A program made the position numbers and the translations under genes. Of a stretch of 64,000 bases of DNA, positions 63,167 through 64,000 are shown piece after piece. This stretch comes from Serinus canaria (Eukaryota > Chordata > Aves > Passeriformes > Fringillidae), in contig NC_066314.1 of assembly GCF_022539315.1 (NCBI RefSeq), positions 63,783,543-63,847,542 of the forward strand, given 5' to 3'. The notes beneath the pieces are model-generated. The model had not been told where the DNA came from, made no database searches, and saw only the letters and a list, made by a program, of their open reading frames with translations. Positions within the stretch are counted from its first letter, which is position 1; each line of letters starts with the position of its first letter.

Positions 63167-63397
63167 ATGGCCCATGAGATGATCAGGACCCAGCTCATTG
63201 TCCCCGAGAAGTTGGTGGCTTTGCTGGAGAGTGGGACAGAGAAGCTGCTGCTGATTGATAGCCGCCCCTTTGTGGAGTACAACACCTCCCACATCCTGGA
63301 TGCCATCAACATCAACTGCTCCAAGCTCATGAAGCGCAGGCTGCAGCAGGACAAAGTTTTGATCACAGAGCTCATTCAGCACTCAGCAAAACACAAG
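63167..63397 (+). CDS. DUSP16: DUSP16 (MKP-7) first coding exon, N-terminal rhodanese-like domain
   Basis: This exon encodes 77 codons in phase 0 from MAHEMIRTQLIVPEKLVALL to ITELIQHSAKHK, followed by a GTAGGG donor. DUSP16 removes phosphates from Thr and Tyr of activated JNK and, less strongly, p38. It shuttles between cytoplasm and nucleus. The visible part is the start of the rhodanese/CH2 domain, with LLLIDSRPFVEYNTSHI at about 27-43. The basic MAPK-docking motif LMKRRL is at 54-59. The catalytic dual-specificity phosphatase domain and the long C-terminal tail lie beyond the right edge. The ATG has G at -3 and +4. Compared with the mammalian protein as I recall it, this one seems to have one extra residue near position 10. 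The open frame continues a few codons into the intron, which I exclude. Confidence 0.96.
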
Positions 63398-64000
63398 GTA
63401 GGGGTCATTTTCCTCTTATTCCTTGTATTTCTTTAAAAGAGTGGCTGGAAAGCAACTTGTAATAATTTTTCCTTAAGTATTTAATAAATAATAAAAAACA
63501 AACAAACAACCAAAACCCAACAAGATTAGAGGACTGAGTTTAGCTGAAATGTTACCTGATCAAAGAGTTTATCGTTGGGATTCTTTGTAGAATCAGTGGC
63601 AGAGTTAAGGGGAGGATTTAGAAATTACTCAGAAAGAATGTTCTCAGGATTCTTGTGTGTCTTGCAAAGCACAGTCTCTCAAATGTATGTAATTAAGGCA
63701 GGAGAGATTCTCCCCTAAACTTTGAAGGATTCTTGGGGGTCTGTGGTGTGGGGCTTGCTTAGCAAGTGGTCATTTGGTTTCCAAAGAAAGGGCCTCTCTG
63801 TCAGTCCTGGCTCCTACTTGCTGTTTAAAGGGCTTTTCATGGGGGTAGTTTGATGAATTTTGGTGTTTGTTTTGTTGTTTGTTTAATTGGGAGGAGGGGT
63901 GTGGTTTTCTCTAAGTAGTGTTATCAGTGTAAAGAAAATAGCTATGCTGTTTAAAATTAATGTGTATCTCTGTTTGTGTGTGTGTGTGTGTGTGGAGGGG
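63398..64000 (+). other. DUSP16: start of DUSP16 intron 2
   Basis: The intron begins with GTAGGG directly after the HSAKHK codons and continues past the window edge. It holds T-rich and AACAAAC-type simple sequence and a (TG)n run at about 63,974-63,993. No further exon is seen. Confidence 0.9.

Overview
The window looks like avian, probably songbird, nuclear DNA. Its genes are vertebrate and split by long introns. It has two CpG-island promoters and several CR1 LINE tails of the kind found in bird genomes. There are no operons, prokaryotic signals, CRISPR arrays or viral genes. Two genes are recognisable, arranged head to head: CREBL2 on the minus strand (left) and DUSP16 on the plus strand (right). 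As I recall, the human 12p13 locus has the same neighbours in the same divergent arrangement.

Positions 1-11,250 hold CREBL2. Coding exon 1 is 10709-10723, exon 2 is 2376-2573 and exon 3 is 1148-1295. All three have good splice sites and consistent phase. Together they give 120 codons plus one base of a bZIP protein, leaving only the last codon or stop for a terminal exon that I could not place. The promoter island (about 10,480-11,250) has three ZNF143/THAP11-type ACTACA elements, inverted CCAAT boxes and a YY1-type element. Intron 1 contains a perfect 100-bp palindrome with an AT core at 7309-7408.

Positions 11,250-27,440 are intergenic, AT-rich sequence with a few CR1 fragments and no supported gene. 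Positions 27,440-29,530 are a second, strong CpG island containing the DUSP16 promoter. It has a compact CCAAT / CRE-like / TATA-like / CCAAT / CRE-like cluster at 27,996-28,043, a probable noncoding first exon ending at 28,637, and a GGGCC pentamer tract just inside intron 1.

Positions 28,638-62,802 are a roughly 34-kb first intron of DUSP16. It holds an inverted pair of similar CR1 copies, several hairpin-forming inverted repeats and simple repeats. The first coding exon of DUSP16 (63167-63397) encodes the N-terminal part of the rhodanese-like domain with the basic MAPK-docking motif. The rest of the gene lies beyond the window. Immediately upstream there is a 26-codon upstream ORF in the probable 5' UTR.

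The two genes are not known to act in one pathway. CREBL2 is a CREB-interacting bZIP factor and DUSP16 is a JNK/p38 phosphatase. Both promoters are island-type and about 17 kb apart. I did not find a new multi-gene system. The most unusual sequence objects are the 100-bp palindrome at 7309-7408, the near-perfect hairpin at 38263-38314, and the inverted CR1 pair at about 50 and 51.8 kb.
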